Below are positions 1 through 6,450 of a stretch of DNA of 11,199 nucleotides, piece after piece. The DNA is from Alphaproteobacteria bacterium. Lineage in GTDB: Bacteria; Pseudomonadota; Alphaproteobacteria; ATCC43930; CGMCC-115725. The stretch is from contig JAFMSA010000083.1 of the NCBI GenBank assembly GCA_017353855.1, forward strand, positions 1 to 11,199. Reading direction: 5' to 3'. Each line of letters opens with the position of its first letter. The first letter of the stretch is position 1. The translations under genes were made by a program, and so were the position numbers. A model generated the notes under the pieces. It saw only the letters and a list, made by a program, of their open reading frames with translations, was not told the DNA's origin and searched no databases.

Positions 1-163
1 CCGGGTGCCAGTCCTGGGTCAAGACCACATGGGCAAATTCGGCGGCGAGCCGGTTGACCGCCGGCACGACCTCATCGCCCTGCGGCACGGCGAGGGCCCC
101 GCCGGGACAGAAATCGTTCTGAACGTCTATGACGACAAGGATGTCGCGATCGCCCCGTTTCAT
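1..163 (-). CDS. pncA: Nicotinamidase/pyrazinamidase, N-terminal part (cut by the left window edge)
   Basis: The 54 visible residues match the N-terminus of PncA-type isochorismatase-fold amidohydrolases, which deamidate nicotinamide to nicotinate in cytoplasmic NAD salvage. A beta strand leads into D-V-Q-N-D-F, where D13 is the expected catalytic Asp. This is followed by C-P-G-G-A-L-A-V-P and then Q-D-W-H-P, whose D51 and H53 are the expected metal ligands. The catalytic Lys and Cys lie beyond the window. The ATG at 163 overlaps the stop of the upstream monooxygenase gene (ATGA, 160-163), and GAGG lies 6 nt before it, so translation is probably coupled. It is the last visible gene of the leftward operon. 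A role on another amide substrate of the same pathway is possible. Family assignment is firm; substrate is inferred. Confidence 0.88.
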   Translation of the reverse strand, partial: MKRGDRDILVVIDVQNDFCPGGALAVPQGDEVVPAVNRLAAEFAHVVLTQDWHP

Positions 164-1110
164 TGCTCGCCTCGCAGTCGCGGGATGATCTCCCTGGCGA
201 TGATCTCGACCTGGTCGGGCCGATATCGGTAGGGGATGAGGATCAGCTTCTGGACTCCGACGGCGAGCTGGGCCCGCAATTGCGCGACGCACTCGTCGAC
301 CGTTCCGATGATTGCGGCCTGTTTGGTCGAGAGGCTCCAGGCGGCATAGTCCCACTCCTGGCCAAGCCACTCCATCATCGGGGCCTCGACCGCGTCACGC
401 GAGGATCCCACATAGATCGGCAGCTGGTTGGCGTTGAGCAGGCGCGCCGGGTCCTTCCCCGCCTCGGCCGCAAAGCGGCAAACCTTGGCCCACGAACCGG
501 CAAAACCCTCGGGGGTATAAAAATAGGTCAGCCAGCCGCCGTTGAGCGCCGCCCGCTTCAGGACGCGGTCGACATAGCCGCCGATCAGCATTGTCGGCAA
601 CCGGGCCGGCTTGGGCGACATGTTCGATCCGCGCAACCGGTGCGGCGGGTACTCGCCGTTCACCTGGTCCTCGGTCCACAACCGGCGCAGGATCTCGAGG
701 TTCCGATCCATGATCCGGCCGCGCTCACTGAACGGCACGCCGACCGCGTCGAATTCGCGCTTATACCAACCCGAAGCCATCCCCAGCAGAAGCCGCCCCG
801 CCGCGATCAGGTCGAGGCTCGACAGTTCCTTTGCCAGTACGACCGGATTGCGCAGCGGCAGCACCAGCACCCCGGTGCCGAGCCTGATTCGGGTCGTGCG
901 CGCAGCGATCGCGGTCAGGAGCGTGAGCGAGTCGATGACCGGGAAGGGCGGGTCGACTCCGAGGAAAATGTGGTCCCACACCCACACCGAATCGAACCCG
1001 AGCGCCTCGGCCTTGACGGCGTAAGCGATCAGCCCCTGCGGGTCCGGCATCTCGGGATAGGTCGTGAAATTCCGCATCGCGATGCCGAAGGTGTTTGAGA
1101 AGATCGTCAC
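160..1110 (-). CDS. LLM-class (luciferase-like) flavin-dependent oxidoreductase
   Basis: This 316-residue protein has the length and sequence of a bacterial luciferase-like TIM barrel: A-E-A-L-G-F-D-S-V-W-V-W-D-H near residues 35-47, a T-R-I-R-L-G-T-G-V strand near 73-81, and the G-R-L-L-L-G-M-A-S-G-W segment near 105-115. It resembles the subfamily often annotated as F420-dependent (TIGR03619-like), but F420 versus FMN use cannot be decided here. The start chosen is GTG at 1110: GAGGAG lies 7 nt upstream and overlaps the stop of the CoA-transferase beta gene (gap 11 nt). The longer in-frame extension to 1668 is rejected because it runs over that gene in another frame. The stop overlaps the pncA start. 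It is probably an oxidative step in the operon's catabolic pathway. Confidence 0.9.
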   Translation of the reverse strand: MTIFSNTFGIAMRNFTTYPEMPDPQGLIAYAVKAEALGFDSVWVWDHIFLGVDPPFPVIDSLTLLTAIAARTTRIRLGTGVLVLPLRNPVVLAKELSSLDLIAAGRLLLGMASGWYKREFDAVGVPFSERGRIMDRNLEILRRLWTEDQVNGEYPPHRLRGSNMSPKPARLPTMLIGGYVDRVLKRAALNGGWLTYFYTPEGFAGSWAKVCRFAAEAGKDPARLLNANQLPIYVGSSRDAVEAPMMEWLGQEWDYAAWSLSTKQAAIIGTVDECVAQLRAQLAVGVQKLILIPYRYRPDQVEIIAREIIPRLRGEQ

Positions 1111-1121
1111 AGCGATGCTCC

Positions 1122-1895
1122 TCAGGCCGTATAAAGCCGGTCGGGGTCGAGATTGCGCAGCGCGGCGAGCTCGTTTTCGCGGGGCGGGTCGGTGATTGTG
1201 AGATCGGCCGCAACCGGTAATTCGAAACCGGTATTGGCAGTTACCTGGCCGACCGTAACGCCGGGGTGCAGCGCTTGCAGCTCCATGCGTCTGGAGCGTT
1301 CCTCGAAACCCAGGATGCCGAGGTCGGTGACGACGCGGAACATGCCGCCGGTGCGCAGCCCGGCCTCTCGCCGGCTCTCGGCGCCGGCGAGAAAGCCGGG
1401 GCTCGTGATGAAATCGACGTGCCTCACAAACCGGCGCTTCTCGTGCTTCATGGCCACGATCATCTGCGTCAGGCTGGCGATGTCGTTGCCGCCGCCGCTG
1501 CCCGGCAGGCGCGTCCTCGGACCCTGCGGATCGCCGATGAACGAACTGTTGAGATTGCCGTACTGGTCGATCTGCGCGCCGCCCATAAAGCCAATGTCGA
1601 CATAGCCGCGCTGCAGCAGCAGCAATACGTCCGTGCTCCCCAGCACCATATTGGCGCGATGCGTGCAACGCTGCTCGTTTGTGGAGGGCGGTAGTTTCCC
1701 GGGTTCGACGAACGCGCCGATCACCCCGCCTTCGAACAGAATGGTCAGGCCGGGAGCGTGCAGCCGTTGCGCGAGGGTGGCGGCGAGCAGCGGAATTCCG
1801 ACCCCGGCAAACACGACCTGACCGTCGCGCAGCAGGCGCGCGCTCATCACGGCGAGCAGCTCGCTCGCGCTGTACGCGGCCGGGCCGGGGTTCAT
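1122..1895 (-). CDS. Class I CoA-transferase, beta subunit (GctB/IpdB-like)
   Basis: The 257-residue protein contains L-F-E-G-G-V-I-G near residues 53-60, and G-G-A-Q-I-D-Q-Y-G-N-L-N followed by L-P-G-S-G-G, typical of glutaconate CoA-transferase beta and of IpdB-like subunits. E55 falls where class I enzymes carry the Glu that forms the glutamyl-CoA intermediate (Glu54 in GctB), so real CoA transfer is plausible. IpdAB-type hydrolytic ring cleavage is the main alternative. It pairs with the alpha subunit directly upstream. The start is uncertain. ATG 1895 gives the family's usual N-terminus, but ATG 1985, which would overlap the alpha stop by 11 nt and add 30 residues, is also open. Neither has a good Shine-Dalgarno. 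Family confidence is high; substrate is unknown. Confidence 0.88.
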   Translation of the reverse strand: MNPGPAAYSASELLAVMSARLLRDGQVVFAGVGIPLLAATLAQRLHAPGLTILFEGGVIGAFVEPGKLPPSTNEQRCTHRANMVLGSTDVLLLLQRGYVDIGFMGGAQIDQYGNLNSSFIGDPQGPRTRLPGSGGGNDIASLTQMIVAMKHEKRRFVRHVDFITSPGFLAGAESRREAGLRTGGMFRVVTDLGILGFEERSRRMELQALHPGVTVGQVTANTGFELPVAADLTITDPPRENELAALRNLDPDRLYTA

Positions 1896-1974
1896 CGGTG
1901 TGAGGTCCGGCGGCCGCGCGGCGTGCCGGTCACTGTGCTGCTCACGCCGGGCGAAGGGCTTTCCTGTCGAAGGA

Positions 1975-2928
1975 TCAGTCGTCATAAATGCCGGTCCCGC
2001 GGCGGCGCGCGTCGAGCAGTTCTTCGAGGCCGAGGAGCTCGAGGTATTCGGTCCATGATTTCGGAGCGTAGAAGTAGCGCTCGAGATAGGTCCGCACACT
2101 TTCCTGCGGATCCTCCCTGATCCGGGTGGCATAGGCGTCGAGATGGTTGAACAACGGCTCGTAGAGCCCGTAGCACTCATGCGGCGCCGCTCCAAACGGA
2201 GCCTCCACAACCGCGTCGACGGCCAGGAACGGAATTTTCGTCCGATCGGGCGCGCGGCGGATCTGGTCGTTGGAGACAATGCGTTCGGTCGTCAGGATCA
2301 CGCTGTTGGCCGCCATCGCGATGTCGATGTCCATGAACGGCAGCCCGTCGATCTGCGCATTGCCGTACGGGTCGCAGCGCGGCACGTGGATCAGCGCGAA
2401 GTCCGGGTTGAGCGCCGGAACCAGCACCAGCTTCTCGCCGGTGAACGGGCAATCCATCTGCCGCGCGTCGGGCAATTGGCCGATCACGTCCGAGCCCAGC
2501 ATTGAGCGCATCGGCAGGAAGGGCACGCCCATTGCGCCGGCACGAAAGCGCAGCCCCACCGCCATGTGGCTCCATTCCTCGAACCGCGCGCGCCCGCTTT
2601 CGGTGTAAAGGCGCATGATGCGTGACACACCCCACACAATGCCCTGGCTGAACCAGCTCGTCAGCATGTGCCGGCTCGTGCCCGACGCGAAGAGCAGCTC
2701 GCCCTCATTCGAGGTGATGCTGCGGATGCAGTGAAGGTCTTTGCGGCCGGCTCGGATCAGCGCCCAGATCATCGCGATAGGGGTTCGCGACAGGGTGCTG
2801 CCGCCGATGCCGACCGAGGCGCCGTCGGGCACGAGCCCGGCGGCATCCTCGAGAGACATCACCTTCTCGTGCAGGCTGCGGTCGCGCTCTTTGGTCCGGC
2901 GGCACAGCTCCGCGTAGGCCGGGGTCAA
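1975..2928 (-). CDS. Class I CoA-transferase, alpha subunit (GctA/IpdA-like)
   Basis: This is a 317-residue class I CoA-transferase alpha subunit. The N-terminal nucleotide-fold segment V-P-D-G-A-S-V-G-I-G-G lies at about residues 33-43, followed by S-R-T-P-I-A-M-I-W-A-L-I-R-A-G, and C-D-P-Y-G-N-A-Q-I-D-G lies at about 185-195. With the adjacent beta subunit it should form a cytoplasmic heteromer that moves CoA between acids or, if IpdAB-like, hydrolyses a cyclic acyl-CoA. I chose TTG at 2928 because it overlaps the stop of the PLP-enzyme gene (TTGA, 2925-2928), has GGAG 7 nt upstream, and yields an N-terminal extension that stays coherent to the core. ATG 2859 is the alternative. It probably depends on coupling to the preceding gene. 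Confidence 0.88.
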   Translation of the reverse strand: MTPAYAELCRRTKERDRSLHEKVMSLEDAAGLVPDGASVGIGGSTLSRTPIAMIWALIRAGRKDLHCIRSITSNEGELLFASGTSRHMLTSWFSQGIVWGVSRIMRLYTESGRARFEEWSHMAVGLRFRAGAMGVPFLPMRSMLGSDVIGQLPDARQMDCPFTGEKLVLVPALNPDFALIHVPRCDPYGNAQIDGLPFMDIDIAMAANSVILTTERIVSNDQIRRAPDRTKIPFLAVDAVVEAPFGAAPHECYGLYEPLFNHLDAYATRIREDPQESVRTYLERYFYAPKSWTEYLELLGLEELLDARRRGTGIYDD

Positions 2929-4418
2929 CCCTTCTCTCCGAAGCCGGCCCTCGCGTTGAACTCGGCGATCAGCCGGTCCCACTCGGAGGCGCTCCGCCGC
3001 AGCGCGGTCCAAAAAACCTCACTGCGGCGCTTTTCGAAATCGTCCAGCCTCACGCCCTGCTGCTCGACCCAGGTGTAGTAGCCGAGGTTAAATATCCGCG
3101 AGCGCTCGCCATGGGTCAATTCGAGAACGTTGTTGTCGACGGCCGCGAGCAGATGCTGCGCGAAGACCTCGCCGGCATTCACTGTGTCGAAACCGTCGGG
3201 ATGGCGGGTGTCGAGATATTTCTGCCGTTCGCTGGCGTAGAGAACCGCACTGTCGGTTGCAACCGTAACGAGGAGGTCGTCCTCACCAAGCTCCAGGCGC
3301 TTGGCGGTCTTGATCGCCGCGACGAGGTTGGCGATCCCGGAGAGGCCGAGATACGGCAGCTCCGCGATCGTCTGCGGATCGAGGCCTCGCCGTTCGGAGA
3401 GATAGGCGGATCCGGTGTGGCTGTTGAAGAGCAGATCGAGCGCCCCGGTGCTGCGGTCGGACACGCCGACCACGATGTCCGTGTTCATGACATTGTGAAT
3501 GTACGGCACGTGCTTGTCGCCGATGCCTTGGATGTTGTGCTCGCCGAAACCGTTGCGCAGCAGGGTCGGGCATTCATCCGCCTCGACGGCTACAATCCGC
3601 GCGCCGTGGCGCTCTTTGAGATAGTCGCCTGCCGCCAGGGTGCCGGCGGACCCGGAGGCGGCGACAAAGGCCGCCAGGCGCAAACCCGGTCGCCCGCCTC
3701 GCAACGCCTCGAAGATACGGGCGAGCGCCGGACCGGTACAGGCATAATGGGCGAGATAATTTCCGAACTCGGCGAATTGATTGAGGATCACATTGTGCGG
3801 ATCGAGCGCGAGTTCGGCGCACCTGTCGTAGATTTCTTTGACGTTGCTCTCCGAGCCGGGGGTCCGGACGATGTCCTCGGGCCGGCTCGCCCAGCTGCGG
3901 AGCCACTCGAAGCGTTCCTCGCTCATCCCGGTGGGCAGCACCGCCAACCCGCGGCAGCCGAGGATCCGCGAAATCGCGATGCCGCCCCGGCAATAATTCC
4001 CGGTCGAGGGCCAGACCGCCTTGTGGTGCACGGGATCGAAGCGGCCCGTCACCAGGTACGGGATCAGGCAGCCATACGCCGCCAAAACCTTGTGTGCGCC
4101 GATCATCGGGAAGAGACAGCCGAGGGCCACGACGACAGGCGAGCGGATCCCGGTCAGTTCGGAAGGCAGGACGATATGGGCGGGCACATTCGCGAGAGCG
4201 TGGCGGGAGCGGTCATTGTGCCAGTGGACGCGAAAGAGATTGGCCGGATGCGGCGCGTCCGGATCGATGCCGCGCAGCGCGGCGAGGTGCCGCTCGCAGA
4301 TCGTCGACGGCGCGGCGAGCTGTGCAAAACTCGGCAGCCTCGCTCCCGCGCCATACAGCCAGCGCGCCGCCCGGTCGCGGACGGTCGCGTCGGCCACCTC
4401 GGCGTCAACCGGGGTCAC
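2925..4418 (-). CDS. Fold-type II PLP-dependent enzyme of the cysteine synthase/CBS superfamily
   Basis: The 497-residue protein shows the cysteine synthase order of motifs in diverged form. G-A-H-K, with K110, is the likely PLP Lys. P-S-T-G-N-Y-C-R-G-G (137-146) replaces the usual TSGNTG loop. N-Q-F-A-E-F-G-N-Y-L-A-H-Y-A-C-T-G-P (213-230) matches the DQF-N-N-HY-TTGP block. A-S-G-S-A-G-T (254-260) is the phosphate-binding loop, and G-I-G-D-K-H-V-P (298-305) resembles GIGxGFxP. It is well longer than cysteine synthase (about 310 aa), with about 80 extra N-terminal residues and a long C-terminal part. A beta-elimination or beta-replacement, or deamination, is likely; the substrate is unknown. 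The start is GTG 4418, 18 nt after the DUF6134 stop, without a clear Shine-Dalgarno. The stop overlaps the next gene by 4 nt. Confidence 0.85.
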   Translation of the reverse strand: MTPVDAEVADATVRDRAARWLYGAGARLPSFAQLAAPSTICERHLAALRGIDPDAPHPANLFRVHWHNDRSRHALANVPAHIVLPSELTGIRSPVVVALGCLFPMIGAHKVLAAYGCLIPYLVTGRFDPVHHKAVWPSTGNYCRGGIAISRILGCRGLAVLPTGMSEERFEWLRSWASRPEDIVRTPGSESNVKEIYDRCAELALDPHNVILNQFAEFGNYLAHYACTGPALARIFEALRGGRPGLRLAAFVAASGSAGTLAAGDYLKERHGARIVAVEADECPTLLRNGFGEHNIQGIGDKHVPYIHNVMNTDIVVGVSDRSTGALDLLFNSHTGSAYLSERRGLDPQTIAELPYLGLSGIANLVAAIKTAKRLELGEDDLLVTVATDSAVLYASERQKYLDTRHPDGFDTVNAGEVFAQHLLAAVDNNVLELTHGERSRIFNLGYYTWVEQQGVRLDDFEKRRSEVFWTALRRSASEWDRLIAEFNARAGFGEKG

Positions 4419-4436
4419 GGCAGGGGAGAAGAGTGA

Positions 4437-5141
4437 TTATTTGCGCTCCAGCTGGGAGATTTCGGTATTGCAGCCGACGCACCTCGCGAGCGTAAAAGTG
4501 ACTTTACCGGTATCGTCGTCAACCCGAAACATGACGGGGAGGCCCCGCGGGTCGAGCCACACCGCGTATCGGGTGCTGCCCTCAACCTCGTATTTGACGG
4601 TGGGGATCGTTGCGCCGTCGATTCTTACCGTGGTCGGCTGACCGCCGCCGATGCGCACCTGCTCGAGCTTGCCGGTATCCGGCCGCATCATCGTGGTGGA
4701 CCGGAGAAAGTTCGACGACCACGGGTTGGCCGGATGGACCGACCAGGGTGCGATGGTCGTGCCCTGCGGCGAACTGATGACAAAGCTGTTGCCGCGCGCC
4801 TCGCCCTTTATCTCGGCGGGGCCGTCTCCCTTATCGGTAACGCCGCGGAACGCGACGAGACGGTTGCCCTGCCAACGCTCGGTGCGCTCGGCATCCTCGC
4901 GATACATCCGGACCCCAAACATCCTGACTTCGAAATGCGCCTGGGTCTTGACCGTCGTGCCGCCGCGCGCCGGCTCAATCGTATTCGTATAGGTGCCGAT
5001 ATCGCCAAAAACCGAATGATTGACACGGTAGGTGAACTGAGCCGGACCCTGCGCGATTGCAGGACCGGCGGCAGCCAGACCGGCAAACAGGCCGATCATG
5101 CTCATCGCGAGCCGTCGCGACGGGCGCATCCAAAAATCCAT
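4437..5141 (-). CDS. Secreted DUF6134-like protein
   Basis: This 234-residue protein begins with a basic stretch (R-P-S-R-R), a hydrophobic core and an A-I-A cleavage site, giving a Sec signal peptide with likely cleavage after residue 30; it should be periplasmic. The mature part is beta-rich, with F-E-V-R-M-F-G-V-R-M-Y-R near residues 70-80 and R-W-Q-G-N-R-L near 88-95, a pattern I associate with DUF6134. The family has no established biochemical role that I can state. A C-V-G-C pair (221-224) near the C-terminus may form a disulfide or bind metal. The start ATG 5141 has GGGGAG 5 nt upstream. It is the first gene of the leftward operon, directly behind the palindromic promoter region. A role in sensing, binding or delivering the pathway substrate is only a guess. 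Confidence 0.8.
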   Translation of the reverse strand: MDFWMRPSRRLAMSMIGLFAGLAAAGPAIAQGPAQFTYRVNHSVFGDIGTYTNTIEPARGGTTVKTQAHFEVRMFGVRMYREDAERTERWQGNRLVAFRGVTDKGDGPAEIKGEARGNSFVISSPQGTTIAPWSVHPANPWSSNFLRSTTMMRPDTGKLEQVRIGGGQPTTVRIDGATIPTVKYEVEGSTRYAVWLDPRGLPVMFRVDDDTGKVTFTLARCVGCNTEISQLERK

Positions 5142-5158
5142 ATCGTCTCCCCTGGGTG

Positions 5159-5171
5159 CGAAGTAGTTATC
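5159..5171 (-). promoter_or_regulatory. Candidate -10 region and start site of the DUF6134 operon
   Basis: On the minus strand GATAAC (5171-5166) lies in a short AT-rich stretch and would place transcription start near 5159, giving an 18-nt leader that ends in the GGGGAG ribosome binding site. There is no good -35 hexamer; that position is occupied by the inverted repeat at 5182-5206, which would be centred near -35. This layout suits an activator-dependent promoter. It is a prediction only. Confidence 0.35.
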
Positions 5172-5181
5172 CGAAATTAAC

Positions 5182-5206
5182 GCCCCCTATCCCTACGATA
5201 GGGGGC
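5182..5206. promoter_or_regulatory. Perfect 10-bp inverted repeat with a nested CCCTA-N3-TAGGG, probable operator
   Basis: The arms GCCCCCTATC (5182-5191) and GATAGGGGGC (5197-5206) are exact reverse complements around a 5-nt spacer. A second, offset dyad CCCTA-CGA-TAGGG (5191-5203) is nested inside, so CCCTA occurs twice in one direction. It lies about 40 nt upstream of the DUF6134 start codon, where the operon's promoter should be. I favour a regulator site. A factor-independent terminator for the upstream gene is the alternative: on the minus strand the stem is followed by GTTAATTT, which is only weakly T-rich. Confidence 0.6.
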
Positions 5207-5246
5207 TGTCTCCATCAAAGGAAATATCAATCAATCCCCATATTCG

Positions 5247-5274
5247 CGCCGCGCAGCGGTGGCGCGCTGCGGCG
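5247..5274. terminator. GC-rich imperfect hairpin downstream of the selenoprotein gene
   Basis: CGCCGC (5247-5252) pairs with GCGGCG (5269-5274), and AGCG (5255-5258) pairs with CGCT (5265-5268), giving ten base pairs with a 2-nt bulge (GC, 5253-5254) and a 6-nt loop. It starts about 48 nt past the stop codon at 5322 on the minus strand. No T-run follows on either strand, so it may be a 3'-end stabiliser or part of a factor-dependent terminator rather than a classic intrinsic one. Confidence 0.4.
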
Positions 5275-5321
5275 TTTACCCTGATCAGTCGAAATCGGAT
5301 TCTACAGTTAGCCAATTTTTA

Positions 5322-6251
5322 TCAAGATGCGGTGCGAACAGCCTTGGCGATTTTCTTCTGTTGGTCGAATTCCTCCCGCCGGCGCCGGATCTCTTCGGGC
5401 GACAGGCGCTCGATGTTCGAGTAATCGAATTTCCACGAGGGGTCTTCGCTCCAACGGAGCGGCGACTGCACGGTGGTGCGCGCCGCGGGTGCCGCTTCGA
5501 GCACGCGCAGGGCGAGCTCGAGCGTAAGGGCCTGTGAGTCCGGATCCTTCGGTCGGCCGGCCGCATTCCCCAGCGGGAAATCGCTGAACAGAAAGCGCGG
5601 CACGCCGCAATGTTCCACGATGTCTTTGGCGCAGCCCATGACGATCGTCGCGATGCCGTTTTCTTCCAAGTGCCGGGCGGCCAGGCTCACGGTCTGGTGG
5701 CACACGGGTCAATTGGCAACGAGAATGGCCGCGTCGGCGGCGTCGGCGCGGCAACGCGCCAGCAATTCGGGGCAGTCCCGTTCGATCGTGGTTCGCTGGC
5801 TGCGGTTCGTCGGCGCGCCGTGGAAGCGCGGCGCCACTTCGCCAATCCGGCCTGCCGCGGCGCATCGCCGCAATTGCGCCAGCGGGAACCACGTGTTGCT
5901 GTCCTCGGCGCTCGTGTGCGCGCGGTCGATTGCGAGATGCGATATGCGCAGATCGTGGTCCGACGCGGCATCCCCGGAGTAGACGCGATAAAATTTGCTG
6001 GCGGCATTGTAGGGCGCCCCCGGGCCCTGATCGCCTCTCCCGGGCTGGTAGGGAGCGGCGGTCGTGACCAGCGCGATCCGGCATTCGGCGAGCGGTCTTT
6101 TGAGGGGCTCAAACGGTACCTGCGCATAATGCGCCCAACGGTAGGGTCTGCCGTAGCCGAGCCCCTGATAATAATCGCGGATCCGCTGCATGTAGGGGAT
6201 CGGCACGTCGCATTCGGGGGCGAACCCCGGATGTCCGTCCTGCTGGCTCAT
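5322..6251 (-). CDS. GRDB-family selenoprotein with an in-frame TGA (Sec181) in a U-P-V-C motif
   Basis: Two ORFs in one frame, 6251-5709 and 5708-5322, are separated only by one TGA (5711-5709). Together they encode 309 residues resembling the glycine/sarcosine/betaine/D-proline reductase selenoprotein B family (GRDB). Upstream of the TGA lie A-L-V-T-T-A-A near residues 60-66, R-F-H-G-A-P-T-N-R-S-Q-R near 142-153 and A-A-I-L-V-A-N (174-180). Downstream come P-V-C-H-Q-T-V, then A-R-H-L-E-E-N-G-I and F-S-D-F-P-L-G-N. Reading the TGA as selenocysteine gives a U181-x-x-C184 redox motif, as expected of a thiol/selenol reductase. Similarity continues across the codon without frame change. Start ATG 6251 has GGAG 9 nt upstream. 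The substrate is unknown. A nonsense mutation of a Cys codon is the main alternative. Confidence 0.8.
5681..5697 (-). promoter_or_regulatory. Candidate bacterial SECIS stem-loop behind the TGA
   Basis: In the mRNA, CCAG (nt 12-15 after UGA) pairs with CUGG (nt 25-28). A further C-G pair (nt 17 and 23) above a mismatch would leave a CGUGA loop with G in its second position. The loop begins about 18 nt after the UGA, within the spacing and loop rules described for bacterial SECIS elements that SelB reads. The stem is short, so this is weak evidence alone. Confidence 0.35.
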
Positions 6252-6450
6252 GGCTTGTTGCTCCGTTGCGGACTTCTGCTCTCACGGTAGGTCCCGGTGC
6301 CCGGAGCACGCAAGGCTGCGGTCCTGCCGACCCGCACCAGCCCGCGCCCGATCCGGGGCTGCTTCCCCCCGCTCTCCCGGCCCTTGTCCGGAAGTCGCCG
6401 GGAGCCGCACTATCCCCGCCATCCGTGGCAGCGCCTCAAAGGAGGGATGG
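6252..6450. other. Divergent intergenic region between the selenoprotein and SnoaL-like genes
   Basis: This 199-bp region separates two genes that start outward from it, so it should hold both promoters. I see strong ribosome binding sites at both ends (GGAG for the minus gene, AAGGAGG for the plus gene). I found no convincing -35/-10 pair, operator palindrome or small gene in the GC-rich middle. Confidence 0.5.

Noticed and set aside
1111..1668. In-frame upstream extension of the monooxygenase gene to 502 residues
   Set aside because: It runs over the CoA-transferase beta gene in another frame and shows no family similarity; GTG 1110 has a good ribosome binding site.
3111..4436. Long plus-strand ORF opposite the PLP-enzyme gene
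   Set aside because: It is the antisense shadow of a GC-rich gene with clear family motifs; the plus-strand product has no recognisable motif.
5709..6251. Reading the GRDB-like gene as a pseudogene with two fragments
   Set aside because: Only one change (TGA) separates the halves, the frame holds, and the codon sits at the redox position; a pseudogene remains possible but less likely.
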